A stretch of 64,000 nt of DNA from Eriocheir sinensis (taxonomy: Eukaryota; Arthropoda; Malacostraca; Decapoda; Varunidae), in assembly GCF_024679095.1 (NCBI RefSeq), contig NC_066552.1:15081013-15145012 (forward strand), in the 5' to 3' direction. Of this stretch, positions 48,555 through 59,722 are shown one piece after another. Under the pieces are notes generated by a model, which did no database searches, was not told the DNA's origin, and worked only from the letters and a program-made list of their open reading frames with translations. Position 1 is the stretch's first letter. Each line of letters starts with the position of its first letter. The position numbers and the translations under genes were made by a program.

Positions 48555-48940
48555 TGAGGAAGGAAGAGACTCGGCGCTGGCTATGTGTGTATGTGATGAT
48601 GGGAGGGGATGGTGGTTGTGGTGGTGGTGGGGAAGGAGCAGGGGAGAGGGTAGGGGCAGGTGAATGTTGCAGGCCATCGCTTCCTGGTGACGAGTGGGCG
48701 GGGAGGAGAGACAAACGGCGGGACAGGTGACAACGAGCGGCCCTGAGTCTGAGTCCATCCTGAAAAGTGTACGGCGGCGATATGTTACCGTGGTGGATGT
48801 GTGTGTGAGGGAGGGGGAAGGGGGGTAGAGGAGGCGTGAGGAGAGGTATAATAGTAAGGTCCATTGTAGTAGTAATAGAAGCGTGTTGGTCGGGGTGATG
48901 GTAGTGGCAGTAATAGTTGTCCTTGCAGTTTTTAGTAGTA

Positions 48941-48945
48941 GAGGT
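48941..48945. repeat. Target-site duplication GAGGT (left)
   Basis: GAGGT directly before the 5' LTR, repeated at 55234-55238 after the 3' LTR. Five bp fits BEL/Pao integration. Confidence 0.85.
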
Positions 48946-49336
48946 TGTTAAATCTGAAAAACCTCAGAAGTGTAGTTTGTATGAGTTTTGTTATGTTTTC
49001 TTAAGTCTACCTCAAAATGGGTTGGCCAGCTCGTTTCTCTTATTTGTCGTGTTCCTATATTGTGCCAGTATTATATTCTTGCCACTGTATTTCTAGTTTT
49101 CAAAGGTGCTGTATTCTAAGGATGAGAAACCTAAGTACTTATGCTTATTAGTATTGTATTTATGTAGTATAAGATATAAGTCCTACTTCATATGTTGTGT
49201 TGTTTTGTTACTTTTGTAAGACTGTAGTGAAGAAAGTCAGAATTAGACCTGTGGACAAAGGCATGGCGTCTCATTATCCCTAGAACTTCTCCTATTTCTC
49301 CGAGTTCCTGCACGATGAAGAAATAGAAGCTCTTCA
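48946..49336 (+). repeat. BEL/Pao 5' LTR
   Basis: 391 bp starting TGTTAAATCTG and ending CTCTTCA. It should hold the promoter; a T/A-rich 'gtagtataagatataag' stretch near 49163-49180 is a possible TATA region. It differs from the 3' LTR by one T in a homopolymer, two adjacent changes in a T-rich run, and one G/T change. Confidence 0.92.
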
Positions 49337-49339
49337 TTC

Positions 49340-49358
49340 TGGTGCCCAGACCCGGGAA
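49340..49358 (+). promoter_or_regulatory. Primer-binding site
   Basis: TGGTGCCCAGACCCGGGAA starts three bases after the LTR. The TGG is what is expected for pairing with a tRNA 3' CCA end. I do not assign the tRNA. Confidence 0.7.
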
Positions 49359-49478
49359 TTAAGTACCTAAGCTCAAGATTTAGACAAGTTTGTGCAGTGG
49401 ACGACGACATGGAGAAGCTTAAGAAGAAGAGCGGCGAGCAGAGGCTGGGTGACGCGGACAGCACAAGAGCTCTCCGCT

Positions 49479-51020
49479 ATGCTGACTCAGCCTTCGCCCT
49501 CCATAAGTGAACTTGAGGCCGTCATCCAAGAGTTCAACAAAAGACTAGCCAAGTTAGATGAAGTACAAGAAGAACTAGAAGAAGAAGTCGAAGTTGAAGA
49601 ACTAGACCAAGAATTAGATGAAGCTTACGCCTTCAAACAAGAAAGTATGAAAGCCAGAGTTCAAGCCGAGGATAAGATACGAGAGTTAGCAGTGGCAGCA
49701 GCCCCAGCTGGGTTTCCAGCCCCAAGTATAGTAAGTGGATCACAAAACTCAGAAGCCGTGAACGTAAAGTTACCCAAATTGGAGCTGCCTAAGTTCAGTG
49801 GTGAAGTCACGCAATGGCAGTCTTTTTGGGACCAGTTCAACAGCCACATTGATGCTACTAACCTTCCAGTAATTAGTAAGTTCACCTATTTGTTGTCTCT
49901 GCTGGAAGGGGATGCCAAGAGTGTGGTCAAGGGGTTGGCACATACCAGTGATAATTATCAAGTTGCCCGTGACTTGTTGAAAGACCGCTATGGAAAGCCA
50001 GAAAGAATCATTTTTGCTCACGTCCAGGCTTTGTTATGTGGTCATGTCAACCTTACCCAAAGTGGAACAAAGAGTGTTGCACAACTATGGAAGTTGCGCG
50101 ATGAAATCCTAACACATATTCGTAGTTTAGAAGCTTTAGGTGTCAGTGGGAAGCAGTGTGAAGTGTTTCTCACCCCTATAATCCTGTCCCGTCTGCCCAA
50201 TGAACTGAGGCTGGAATGGGCCAGGGATGGGGATGGACACGAAAGTGATTTGGAGTGGCTGTTGCAATTCCTACACAAAGAAATATCAAGATTAGAAAGG
50301 TCAGAAGCCTTTAAAGGTAAGAAGGCCACTAGTGAGGAAAAGAAGTTTGAAAGTAAAGGTTCTAAGGAAAAGGTTTACTCTGCTGCAGCCCTCCACGCTT
50401 CTTCTAAGCAAGACGGTGTTCTCTGCTCCTTTTGTGGTAAAAAGCATAAGTCAGAGAATTGCTATGCTGTGTTAAACTTAGATGGAAAGGAGCGAGGTGA
50501 AAAAATAAAAGGTTTAGGTCTCTGTTTCAAGTGTTTAAAAGGTGGACACATGTCAAGAGAATGTAAGGCCCACATAAAGTGTACAAGATGTAATGGTATG
50601 CACAATGTACTAATGTGTGGCGTGAAGTTAGATTTAAGCTTAAAGAAGGAAGAAGACAAAGAAAGCAAAAGTAGTGACACAAGTGCCAAGCCTGAGAATG
50701 TAGTACTTCTGTCTGGACAGGGTAGTAACTGCACTATTTTACAGACTGCAAAGGTCCAAGTAAGCACAGGAGATGGTGATATTGTAGTAGCTAAGGTTAT
50801 GTTTGATAATGGTGCAGATAGAACCTATGTCAGCAGTAACTTTGTGAAAAGGTGTAAGCCAAAGTGGATCACTAGTACACCTATACTGTACTCTAGTTTC
50901 GGAGGTCACAGTGTTGGAAAAATGAACAGAGGAATGTTTATAGGTTACAGCTGTGGGACTCTGAAAGGAAAAGTGTACCCATTATTGCAGCTGAAATACC
51001 CAAAATATGTCAGCCTTTAG
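49479..51020 (+). CDS. BEL/Pao Gag and protease segment
   Basis: From the first in-frame ATG (49479), 513 codons to TAG at 51020. Residues 5-65 are an acidic coiled coil. About 95-185 match the Pao Gag domain (DUF1759-like, P-K-F-S-G-x-x-x-x-W-x-x-F). There are zinc knuckles: C-S-F-C at about 316, C-F-K-C-x4-H-x4-C at about 349 and C-T-R-C at about 368. The protease motif near residue 443 (50805-50813) reads D-N-G where retroviral-type proteases have D-T-G or D-S-G. Another ATG at 49409, in a different frame, opens 33 codons of plausible lead-in, so a frameshift near 49480-49500 may hide the true N-terminus. The frame shifts by one base near 50980; codons after that are out of frame. Confidence 0.85.
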   Translation: MLTQPSPSISELEAVIQEFNKRLAKLDEVQEELEEEVEVEELDQELDEAYAFKQESMKARVQAEDKIRELAVAAAPAGFPAPSIVSGSQNSEAVNVKLPKLELPKFSGEVTQWQSFWDQFNSHIDATNLPVISKFTYLLSLLEGDAKSVVKGLAHTSDNYQVARDLLKDRYGKPERIIFAHVQALLCGHVNLTQSGTKSVAQLWKLRDEILTHIRSLEALGVSGKQCEVFLTPIILSRLPNELRLEWARDGDGHESDLEWLLQFLHKEISRLERSEAFKGKKATSEEKKFESKGSKEKVYSAAALHASSKQDGVLCSFCGKKHKSENCYAVLNLDGKERGEKIKGLGLCFKCLKGGHMSRECKAHIKCTRCNGMHNVLMCGVKLDLSLKKEEDKESKSSDTSAKPENVVLLSGQGSNCTILQTAKVQVSTGDGDIVVAKVMFDNGADRTYVSSNFVKRCKPKWITSTPILYSSFGGHSVGKMNRGMFIGYSCGTLKGKVYPLLQLKYPKYVSL

Positions 51021-51556
51021 TAAGACCTGTTGTTCCCAGTGCTGTGCTTAATTCATTTTATCATGTTGCATTAGCAGATGGTTATCAGCAGGACTCTCCT
51101 CTTGAAATTGATATCCTGATTGGGTTAGATTTCTATTGGACAATGATTTCTCCTGCAGAAGCTGTGCAAATGAGTAGCGTTGTAGCCATGAAGTCTGTCT
51201 TTGGATATGTACTATCTGGTAAGATATCTGAGTGTATTCCCACATCCTCTGAGTACTCTACTCCACAAATGTTGTGTATCTCCAGTGTTTCAGATGCTGA
51301 TTTAAGAAGGTTTTGGGATCTGGAAACTGTAGGGGTTAAGCCTAAGGAAGTTGTAGAAAGTTACAGTGATACCAGAGTACACAAGGAATTTGAGAGTACA
51401 GTTCAGTTTGTGGATGACCGCTATGAGGTCACTCTTCCATGGAAGGATGAATTTGCGAAGGAAAGACTTATGAACAATGAAGGTTCAGCAAGAAAGAGGT
51501 TAAGTAAGTTAATGATTAAGTTAGATAAGGACAAAGAACTAAAGAAGGAATATTAA
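50981..51556 (+). pseudogene. BEL/Pao Pol, protease-RT linker, ends at internal stop
   Basis: Continues Gag-protease after an apparent single-base loss near 50978. Reads A-A-E-I-P-K-I, then I-D-I-L-I-G-L-D-F-Y-W, typical of the protease C-terminal region in Pao elements, then the spacer to RT with R-F-W-D-L-E. It ends at TAA 51554-51556 with the next frame continuing directly, so the stop is a point lesion rather than a natural end. Confidence 0.8.
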
Positions 51557-51871
51557 AAGGTGTTTGATAGTTATGAATCTGATCTCATAGTAGAAGAAGT
51601 ACCTAGTGAAGAAATCTCAGGTGTGAGTCCCGTGTACTACATGCCACACCGTCCGGTAGTAAAGTTAAGTAGTACAAGTACTAAGGTAAGGCCAGTCTTT
51701 GATGCGTCTGCCACTGGTTACAATGGGGTGTCATTGAATGACTGTTTGCTGTCGGGACCATCGCTCAACCCGGACTTGGTTGAAGTACTCATCCGCTTCC
51801 GTCGTTGGCCCTTTGCTCTAACAGCAGACATAGCTAAGGCTTTTTTTACAAGTCACTGTTCAAAGGAATGA
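51557..51871 (+). pseudogene. BEL/Pao reverse transcriptase, N-terminal part
   Basis: In frame with the preceding segment after the TAA. Contains Y-Y-M-P-H-R-P-V, R-P-V-F-D-A-S-A and the first catalytic Asp in L-T-A-D-I-A-K-A-F (near 51827). It then runs out of frame at a seven-base T run (51841-51847), where six would keep frame, and stops at 51869-51871. Confidence 0.85.
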
Positions 51872-54140
51872 CAGAGATGTCCATAGATTTTTGTTGCCAA
51901 GAGAAGACGGTACGGTGCGGCACATGCGATTCACACGTGTACCCTTTGGTAACACAGCAAGTCCTTTTCTGTTGAACGCTACTATCAAACATCATTTGAA
52001 CAAGTATCCAGAAACAAGTGTAGTACAAGAACTAAAGTCTGAGATGTACACGGATAATTGGTTAAGTGGTGCAGATTCAGTCGTAGAGGCGTCTGAAAAA
52101 TTCTGTGAAGCACGTAGTATTTTAGCTGATGCTAGTATGGATCTTACAAAGCTTGTGTCAAATAGTCTCTTGATTACATCCAAGTCCCATGACCAGTACT
52201 TTATAAGTGGAGATGAACCTAATACTGTGTTAGGGTTGAAGTGGTGTAATTCACAGGATACATTCTCCTTTGTTGGCATTAACCCAAACACCAGTGTTGA
52301 AGTAGCTTCTACAAAACGCAGCATACTTAGTGTTATAGCCAAAATCTTTGACCCTTTGGGGTTAATTAGTCCCTTTGTCATGTACGGCAAAATTCTCTTC
52401 CAAGAACTCTGGAAACTAAATGTAAGTTGGGATGAAGAGATGCCTTCAGATTTGAAGGTAAGGTTTCAGAAGTGGCTTCTTAGTAGTCAAAGCCTTAAGT
52501 CATTTCATGTAAATAGGTGCTATTTTCCAGGGCTGTCTTGGGGGGAGCTGCGTAATGTAGAGCTACATGGGTTTGGTGATGCCTCGGAGAAAGGCTATGG
52601 AGCATGTGTATACTTGCGAGTAACCTCAGAAGACAATGTATCTAGGGTGTCGTTAGTAGCTTCTAAGTCAAGAGTCGCTCCCATAAAGTCAGTTACTTTG
52701 CCAAGATTAGAGCTTATGGGAGCTCTTTTGTGTTCAAGACTGGTAGACTTTGTTAAGACTTCCCTTGAGTTGGATAGTGACACTCAAGTTGTATGTTGGA
52801 CAGATTCCACTATTGCCCTGTCATGGATACAAGGAGAAACTTGTAAGAAAGATGTGTTTGTGTTTAATAGAGTAAGAGATATCTTAGCATTAACACCTCA
52901 ACATTGCTGGCAGCATTGTAGAGGCAAAGACAATCCAGCTGATCTGATAACACGGGGTTTGTTAGCAGACAAATTAGTGGATAATTCTATGTGGCTATGT
53001 GGGCCTAGCATGCTAAAAGACAACCCTCGTCATCCTAAGCAAAGTAGTACAGTAGCTAGTGATACAAAGAAAGCAAGCAAGAAAAGTACTGTATGTCTTA
53101 ATGTTCAGGGAGAACCAGTATCTCCTTGCATGGACTTAAACAAGCACAGTGATCTGAATAAGGCTCTAAGGGTTACAGCATATGTTTTAAGGTTTATAAA
53201 CAATTGTAGAAGTCATAATGAGTTGAAAGGCTCCATCACTACTGAAGAGATTGACTTGGCTAAATGTAAGCTGATTTATCTCACCCAAAGAGAAGTATTC
53301 TCTGATGAAATAAAGGCCCTCCTGATTAAGAAAGCTATTCCAAAGAAGTCTACATTAAGTAAACTAGACCCATTCATAGATGATCAAGGATTATTAAGAA
53401 TCAAAGGCCGTCTTGAGTTTTCAGACCTAGATTATGACACTAAGCATCCTGTTATAATCCCCAGGGGTCCTCTTGCCAAGCTTTTGATAAGATTTCAACA
53501 TAAGCTCCTAAAGCATGCAGGTGTTGGCACTGTCATTTCATCTTTAAGAACCAACTTTTGGATCATAGGAGTAAGGAGACTAGCTAAGACAGTAGTGAAG
53601 GAGTGTTTCAGCTGCCGTTGTTTTGATACTAGACCGTGCAGCCAACCTGTGGCTCCCTTACCCAAGGAAAGAGTGACATCTGCTCCACCTTTCAGTGTCA
53701 CAGGGCTAGATTTTGCTGGACCTTTATTTTGTGCTGATTATCCTAGTAACAAGTTTTATGTTCTCTTGTTCACCTGTGGTGTTACGAGAGCCATTCATCT
53801 AGAACTCACAGAGTCACTATCTTTGTCTGATTGTCTCTTGGCTATAAGAAGATTTGTGGCCAGGAGAGGGTTGCCTAGTATCATGTACTCAGATAATGCA
53901 AAGACCTTCATAGCTGCTCAAACTGAAGTACAGAAAGTATATGGTCATCTAGCCCCCAAGTGGAAGTACATAGTCCCTCGGTCCCCCTGGTGGGGTGGCT
54001 GGTGGGAAAGACTCATTAGATCAGTTAAACTTGCTTTAAGAAAGACTCTGAATCATAATTATGTGAGTAAGACTGAACTGGAAACTATACTAGTAGAAAT
54101 AGAGTCTTCCATAAATACAAGACCCTTGACCTATGAGTGA
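51846..54140 (+). CDS. BEL/Pao RT core, RNase H and integrase
   Basis: About 760 codons in one frame. RT continues with R-D-V-H-R-F and R-V-P-F-G; the active site at 52047-52058 reads Y-T-D-N, where most retroelements have Y-x-D-D. RNase H: G-D-A-S (about 52574), E in L-E-L-M-G-A (about 52709), T-D-S-T (about 52801), K-D-N-P-A-D (about 52929). Integrase: a zinc-binding H-x-H...C-x-x-C at about 53490-53615, then catalytic D (53709), D (53892) and E (54006) in L-D-F-A-G, Y-S-D-N-A and W-W-E-R-L. The frame is lost at 54138-54140, just after R-P-L-T-Y-E. Confidence 0.9.
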   Translation, partial: LQVTVQRNDRDVHRFLLPREDGTVRHMRFTRVPFGNTASPFLLNATIKHHLNKYPETSVVQELKSEMYTDNWLSGADSVVEASEKFCEARSILADASMDLTKLVSNSLLITSKSHDQYFISGDEPNTVLGLKWCNSQDTFSFVGINPNTSVEVASTKRSILSVIAKIFDPLGLISPFVMYGKILFQELWKLNVSWDEEMPSDLKVRFQKWLLSSQSLKSFHVNRCYFPGLSWGELRNVELHGFGDASEKGYGACVYLRVTSEDNVSRVSLVASKSRVAPIKSVTLPRLELMGALLCSRLVDFVKTSLELDSDTQVVCWTDSTIALSWIQGETCKKDVFVFNRVRDILALTPQHCWQHCRGKDNPADLITRGLLADKLVDNSMWLCGPSMLKDNPRHPKQSSTVASDTKKASKKSTVCLNVQGEPVSPCMDLNKHSDLNKALRVTAYVLRFINNCRSHNELKGSITTEEIDLAKCKLIYLTQREVFSDEIKALLIKKAIPKKSTLSKLDPFIDDQGLLRIKGRLEFSDLDYDTKHPVIIPRGPLAKLLIRFQHKLLKHAGVGTVISSLRTNFWIIGVRRLAKTVVKECFSCRCFDTRPCSQPVAPLPKERVTSAPPFSVTGLDFAGPLFCADYPSNKFYVLLFTCGVTRAIHLELTESLSLSDCLLAIRRFVARRGLPSIMYSDNAKTFIAAQTEVQKVYGHLAPKWKYIVPRSPWWGGWWERLIRSVKLALRKTLNHNYVSKTELETILVEIESSINTRPLTYE

Positions 54141-54722
54141 ATACCCTGACTCTTCTCAGTATCTCACTCCCTCACATTTCCTTCTAGGTAGGGTTCCTCA
54201 CAGTAAACCCTCACAAGAAGTAGAACCAAGTATAGTAAGTTCCAAGGATTTGACTGAGAGGAATGTGTGAAGAATCAGAGGCTAGAACATTTGTGGAAGG
54301 TTTGTAGTCATAATTATATAACCAATCTACCTCAAGTTGTTAAGGGATTCACTCAAAACTGTAGTTTGTCTAAAGGTGACCTTGTGTTGATCAAGGAAGA
54401 CAACATTCCAAGACTGAAATGGCCTCTTGGACTTGTAACTGATGTTTTTCCTGGCAAAGATGGATTTGTAAGAAGTGTAAAGTTAAGAACAAGTAAGGGA
54501 GAAATTACTAGGTCTATCCAAAGGTTGTATAACTTAGAAGTACCTAGATCTGAAGAAATGGATGTCTCTGGTAGGCTTATGCCTTATAAAGTTTCTGATG
54601 ATAATGAAAACTCATGTGATGATGAGGCCAGTTTGCCTGTGGATTCTGTAAGTGATCCTGATGTGCCTTCCCAGACTAGATCTGGTAGAGTAATCAAGGT
54701 TCCTGTTAAGTTAGATTTATAA
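54139..54722 (+). pseudogene. BEL/Pao Pol C-terminal DUF5641-like domain, frameshifted
   Basis: A second frame (54139 to about 54262) supplies L-T-P-S-H-F-L-L-G-R, then a one-base shift returns to the main frame at 54267, giving H-L-W-K, G-D-L-V-L-I-K-E-D, W-P-L-G-L-V and V-R-S-V-K-L-R-T up to a stop at 54722. This domain always follows integrase in Pao elements. Two compensating single-base shifts explain the layout. Confidence 0.85.
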
Positions 54723-54830
54723 GTTGATGAAGTGAAGATTGTAATATGTATCACTAAGTTTAAGTTTAAGGAATTTTTTAAGAGGATTTACTCATGTATT
54801 CTTTGGATAGGTGGCTTTAACGCCCCCTAT

Positions 54831-54841
54831 GGCCGGGAGAA
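54831..54841 (+). promoter_or_regulatory. Polypurine tract
   Basis: GGCCGGGAGAA immediately before the 3' LTR; the purine run GGGAGAA is the expected plus-strand primer. Confidence 0.65.
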
Positions 54842-55233
54842 TGTTAAATCTGAAAAACCTCAGAAGTGTAGTTTGTATGAGTTTTGTTATGTTTTCTTAA
54901 GTCTACCTCAAAATGGGTTGGCCAGCTCGTTTTCTCTTATTTGTCGTGTTCCTATATTGTGCCAGTATTATATTCTTGCCACTGTATTTCTAGTTTTCAA
55001 AGGTGCTGTATTCTAAGGATGAGAAACCTAAGTACTTATGCTTATTAGTATTGTATTTATGTAGTATAAGATATAAGTCCTACTTCATATGTTGTGTTGT
55101 TTTTGTACTTTTGTAAGACTGTAGTGAAGAAAGTCAGAATTATACCTGTGGACAAAGGCATGGCGTCTCATTATCCCTAGAACTTCTCCTATTTCTCCGA
55201 GTTCCTGCACGATGAAGAAATAGAAGCTCTTCA
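54842..55233 (+). repeat. BEL/Pao 3' LTR
   Basis: 392 bp, TGTTAAATC...CTCTTCA, about 99% identical to the 5' LTR. Confidence 0.92.
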
Positions 55234-55238
55234 GAGGT
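55234..55238. repeat. Target-site duplication GAGGT (right)
   Basis: Matches 48941-48945 exactly. Confidence 0.85.
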
Positions 55239-55248
55239 GGTGGTTGTG

Positions 55249-55282
<34 letters not shown>

Positions 55283-55342
55283 CAACAAGTTTATGATAAC
55301 GATGATAATGAAAAGGAGGAGAAGGAAGAGAAAGAGGAGGGC

Positions 55343-55397
<55 letters not shown>

Positions 55398-55403
55398 GCA
55401 GCA

Positions 55404-55458
<55 letters not shown>

Positions 55459-55555
55459 CAATAAAGAAGAAAAGAACAACAAGAACAAGAACAACAAGAA
55501 CAAGAAGAAAATTAAGAAACAAAAGCACAACAATATAGACAACATCAACAAAAGA
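55239..55555. repeat. (AGT)n, (CAA)n and (AAT)n trinucleotide tracts
   Basis: AGT 55249-55282, CAA about 55340-55396, AAT about 55404-55455, then AAC/AAG mixed repeats. Poly-Thr, poly-Leu or poly-Ile frames are artefacts. Confidence 0.95.
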
Positions 55556-55699
55556 ATCCAGCAACAAGACAAACAGCAACAGCCGCCAGTGTGTAACAAT
55601 TATAACGTAAGTCACACACGCAGCACAATCAGTCAGTCCTCACTAAGGCGGCCACTGGGTGAAGGCGTGCCGGGATGGCGATGAGGGAGATGGAAAGGG

Positions 55700-56145
55700 A
55701 GGACAAGAGAATGTAGAGGAATATAAAGATGGAGGGTCAGGGAGATAAAGTAGAATGTAGAAGAATATAAAAATGGAGGGTCAGGGAGATAAAGTAATAG
55801 AGAATGTAGAAGAATATAAAAATGGAGGGTCAGGGAGATAAAGTAATAGAGAATGTAGAAGAATATAAAAATGGAGGGTCAGGGAGATAAAGTAATAGAG
55901 AATGTAGAAGAATATGAAAATGGAGGGTCAGGGAGATAAAGTAATAGAGAATGTAGAAGAATATAAAAATGGAGGGTCAGGGAGATAAAGTAATAGAGAA
56001 TGTAGAAGAATATAAAAATGGAGGGTCAGGGAGATAAAGTAATAGAGAATGTAGAGGAATATAAAAATGGAGGGTCAGGGAGATAAAGTAATAGAGAATG
56101 TAGAGGAGTATAAAAATGGAGGGTCAGGAAGGTAGAGTAATAGAC
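55700..56145. repeat. 49-bp tandem repeat, about eight copies
   Basis: 'ggagggtcagggagataaag' recurs every 49 bp (55775, 55824, 55873 and onward), with 'taatagagaatgtagaagaa' between. It is very homogeneous. Positions 56146-56426 are unassigned and show no gene. Confidence 0.95.
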
Positions 56146-56424
56146 ATTTTAAAATACATAACAAAGAAACAAACATAAGCAACCAATAATCAAGAACAAC
56201 AAAGATAATAATTTATAAGCAAGACTTCACTGCATATGCCTACGGGAAATCTTAGCCTATTATTCACATGGCATTGATAGCCTACACAAGGGCTTGGATA
56301 TCACTGTTCTGGTGGTGATGTTGCTTCGTTCAGGAGAGGAATCAGGTCACGTTTGTCAGCGGGCGGCGGTGCACGGAGAGGCAGGAAGTGGCGATGTCCG
56401 GGATTGTTCTAAAGTGTCCCCTCA

Positions 56425-56426
<2 letters not shown>

Positions 56427-56488
<62 letters not shown>
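56427..56488. repeat. (GT)n at the inner end of the right arm
   Basis: 62-bp GT run. Its reverse complement is where the left arm breaks off at the gap. Confidence 0.97.
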
Positions 56489-56490
<2 letters not shown>

Positions 56491-56564
56491 ACTACAAAGA
56501 AAGCAGCTTAAGGGCAAAATTAAGAGTTAAAAAACAAACGCTAATCACTGCCCCTAGATGAAAA

Positions 56565-56567
<3 letters not shown>
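56489..56567 (-). mobile_element. Jockey-like LINE 3' tail fragment (right arm)
   Basis: Partner of 6890-6972; here the adjoining (GT)n at 56427-56488 is complete. Confidence 0.6.

Positions 56568-56568
<1 letters not shown>

Positions 56569-56636
<68 letters not shown>
56569..56636. repeat. (GT)n microsatellite (right arm)
   Basis: Partner of 6815-6883. Confidence 0.97.
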
Positions 56637-56637
<1 letters not shown>

Positions 56638-56861
56638 GGTAATCCTTCACATTGTTCCTTGTGGCGAGAGTCTTGGAATAACACAAAAAGAAAACATACA
56701 CACTGTCTTTTGCAGGATATTAAAAGTAAGATAAATATTATGGATAAAGACACTCACCTTGCGGGATAATAAGCATCGTCCCGTAGGCATACACGTTTTT
56801 TATATATTGTTTTGCAGTAATGGAGCAGCTCAGGGGCAAAACCAAACAAACAAATATACAA

Positions 56862-56974
56862 CAAGTGATAATATGACAAGGCTTCTGGACCATGAACGTG
56901 AAAAACTCATGAGAACCCGATTAATCTCCTTTGTGGCTTAGTTGTTGTGGGAGCCAGAAGCGTCTGGGAATACA
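56862..56974 (+). mobile_element. 220-bp TIR element, partial (right arm)
   Basis: Partner of 6478-6592. Confidence 0.7.
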
Positions 56975-57099
56975 TCAAAAGGCGACTGTGCCGAGGCTGA
57001 TTTTAGCCCAACACCTGAGGACACCTTGATGACGTCAGGCCCACAATATGACATCACAGGGAAAACATGTAAACAAGCACGACAATCCAGCCAAGCCCG

Positions 57100-57420
<321 letters not shown>

Positions 57421-57631
57421 CTGAATATTGGTGGGCTAATAAGAGGCGTGGCTTAGAGTTAAGTCCACGACAAGGGCGTAGGGGTAGCCAGAATAGTGTG
57501 ATGTACTGTGCGACCTGCAAATCAATAACGGCAGAGTACATGACGGCAGATGAAGCGGTAATAATGACAGGCTTCGTGGAGGGCGTGGACGAGAGGGCAG
57601 CGCAGGGAGGTGGTGGTGAGTGTAGTGCCCT

Positions 57632-57855
57632 GGGACTCGTATTCTCAAAGGCTTCGGGCTCTTGGTACGATACTTTTCTAAGGCAACAGGAATAATGCGT
57701 CGGGTTCTCAAGCGTGTTTTGCCTGTTCATGGCGTAGAAATCTTGCAAAATTACCGCCAAAAATATGGAAACACCATGGAAATCCCTACAACTTCTACGA
57801 GAGCCTCTTGAAATTGAGATCCCAACGCCTCGAAACGTTTGAGAATGTGGGTCCT
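57632..57855 (-). mobile_element. 220-bp TIR element, second subfamily (right arm)
   Basis: Partner of 5591-5816. Confidence 0.85.
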
Positions 57856-57856
57856 G

Positions 57857-58080
57857 GGAAGGTATTCTCAGACGCTTCCACCTCTCACACCATCTATTCT
57901 CCAAGGCCACAAAGCAGATAAGTCGGGTTCTCATGGGTATTTTTAACGTTCACGGTGCATAAGTCTTGTCAAACTATCACTAGACTCAAAGAACTACCCA
58001 TGGCAATACCCACAACAACCTCCACGATAGTTTAATCAAATGTGGGGGTGTGAGCCCCGAAATGTTTGAGAATATGGGCC
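57857..58080 (-). mobile_element. 220-bp TIR element, full copy (right arm)
   Basis: Partner of 5365-5588, ending 'tttgagaatatgggcc'. Confidence 0.85.
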
Positions 58081-58163
58081 TTTGACTCCGGTGACTTCGT
58101 GCGTGCGTCTCAGGAACATCATGCGAACGGAAGGAATAGTCGATTATTTCCTGACAGCTGCGA

Positions 58164-58725
<562 letters not shown>

Positions 58726-58794
58726 ACTCCCGATCAGGTACCAAATATTTCCACCTAAACTTCAATATCCTTATAAATCATGTCCTCTTAAGAC

Positions 58795-59500
58795 CACAAT
58801 AACTACCGCAATAATCAATCCACCAAACATCAACACTGGACAGACACAACAGCTAAACATTCATTAGTAACTACAACATCCTTTCAGTATTCTTATGGGA
58901 ACTATAGAGTCAGTGGACCGCTTCTTCCTTCACGTTAGCACTTAGACCTCATTCAATAAACATCAACACCAGAAAGACATAACCGGTATAGGAAATTCAC
59001 ATGTGTCTACAACATTAAGTAAGTGTGTTTATCCTCCCTAGTGTCTGTGTTACGCTTCTTCATTTACGTTAACATAATTATACCTCGGCTTCTTTACCCC
59101 ACAAAACATTAACACCAAAAAAAGACAACTGGCGAACATTAACTCGTAACTACAATATAGTATGTTTATGATTCCCAGAGTTTGTGGAGCGCTTCTTCAT
59201 TGACGTTAACATAATCATAACTCGGCTTCTCTACTCCACTATACATCAACATCAAGAAATATACAACTGCTAGACATTCACTCATAACTACAACATCAAT
59301 TACTAGTATGTTTATGATTCCCAGGGTCCGTGTAACGCTTCTTCATTTACGTTAAGATCATCATAACTCGGCTTCTTTACCCCACTGAACATCTACATTA
59401 AGAAATATACAACTGCTAGCCATTCATTCGTAACTACAGCATCCTTTCAGTGCTTTTATGTGCCCGAGTGAGTGGAACGCTTCTTCAGTCACGTTGTCAC
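58795..59500. repeat. Tandem repeat, about 140 bp (right arm)
   Basis: Reverse-complement partner of 3940-4640. Sequence from 59501 to 59722 mirrors the single-copy 3715-3939 and shows no gene. Confidence 0.85.
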
Positions 59501-59722
59501 ACTCATTAAAATGCGTGAGGTGGCGACATTATTCAGGCAGAGAGGCGAGGGAAGGGAGGAGAGGGAGAGCGTGGCGGCGGCACAGCTCGTGTTGACACAC
59601 CACTGTGACCTCTAGACAAGCGAAGCCGGTGACTCGGCAGAGCCTGATGTGCTCGCCGTGAACCCGCTTGTCGTATGAACCAGGAAAGTCTGCTCTCCTT
59701 TTCCTTCACATCTGGAGCAAAC

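Larger units (their letters stand above)
48946..55233 (+). mobile_element. BEL/Pao LTR retrotransposon, near-complete
   Basis: A 6.3-kb plus-strand element: LTR, primer-binding site, Gag, protease, reverse transcriptase, RNase H, integrase, C-terminal domain, polypurine tract, LTR. Both LTRs are TG...CA and a 5-bp duplication flanks the insertion. The gene order (RT before RNase H before integrase) and the Gag and DUF5641-like domains are those of Pao-type elements. There is no envelope gene. The coding region has a few single-base frame breaks and one internal stop, so this copy is probably inactive, but the LTRs differ at only about four positions, so it inserted recently. Confidence 0.93.

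Noticed and set aside
50930..50985. Programmed -1 frameshift between Gag-protease and Pol in the Pao element
   Set aside because: No slippery heptamer of the X-XXY-YYZ type at the break, and further single-base breaks occur elsewhere in the element, so simple mutation or sequence error is more likely.
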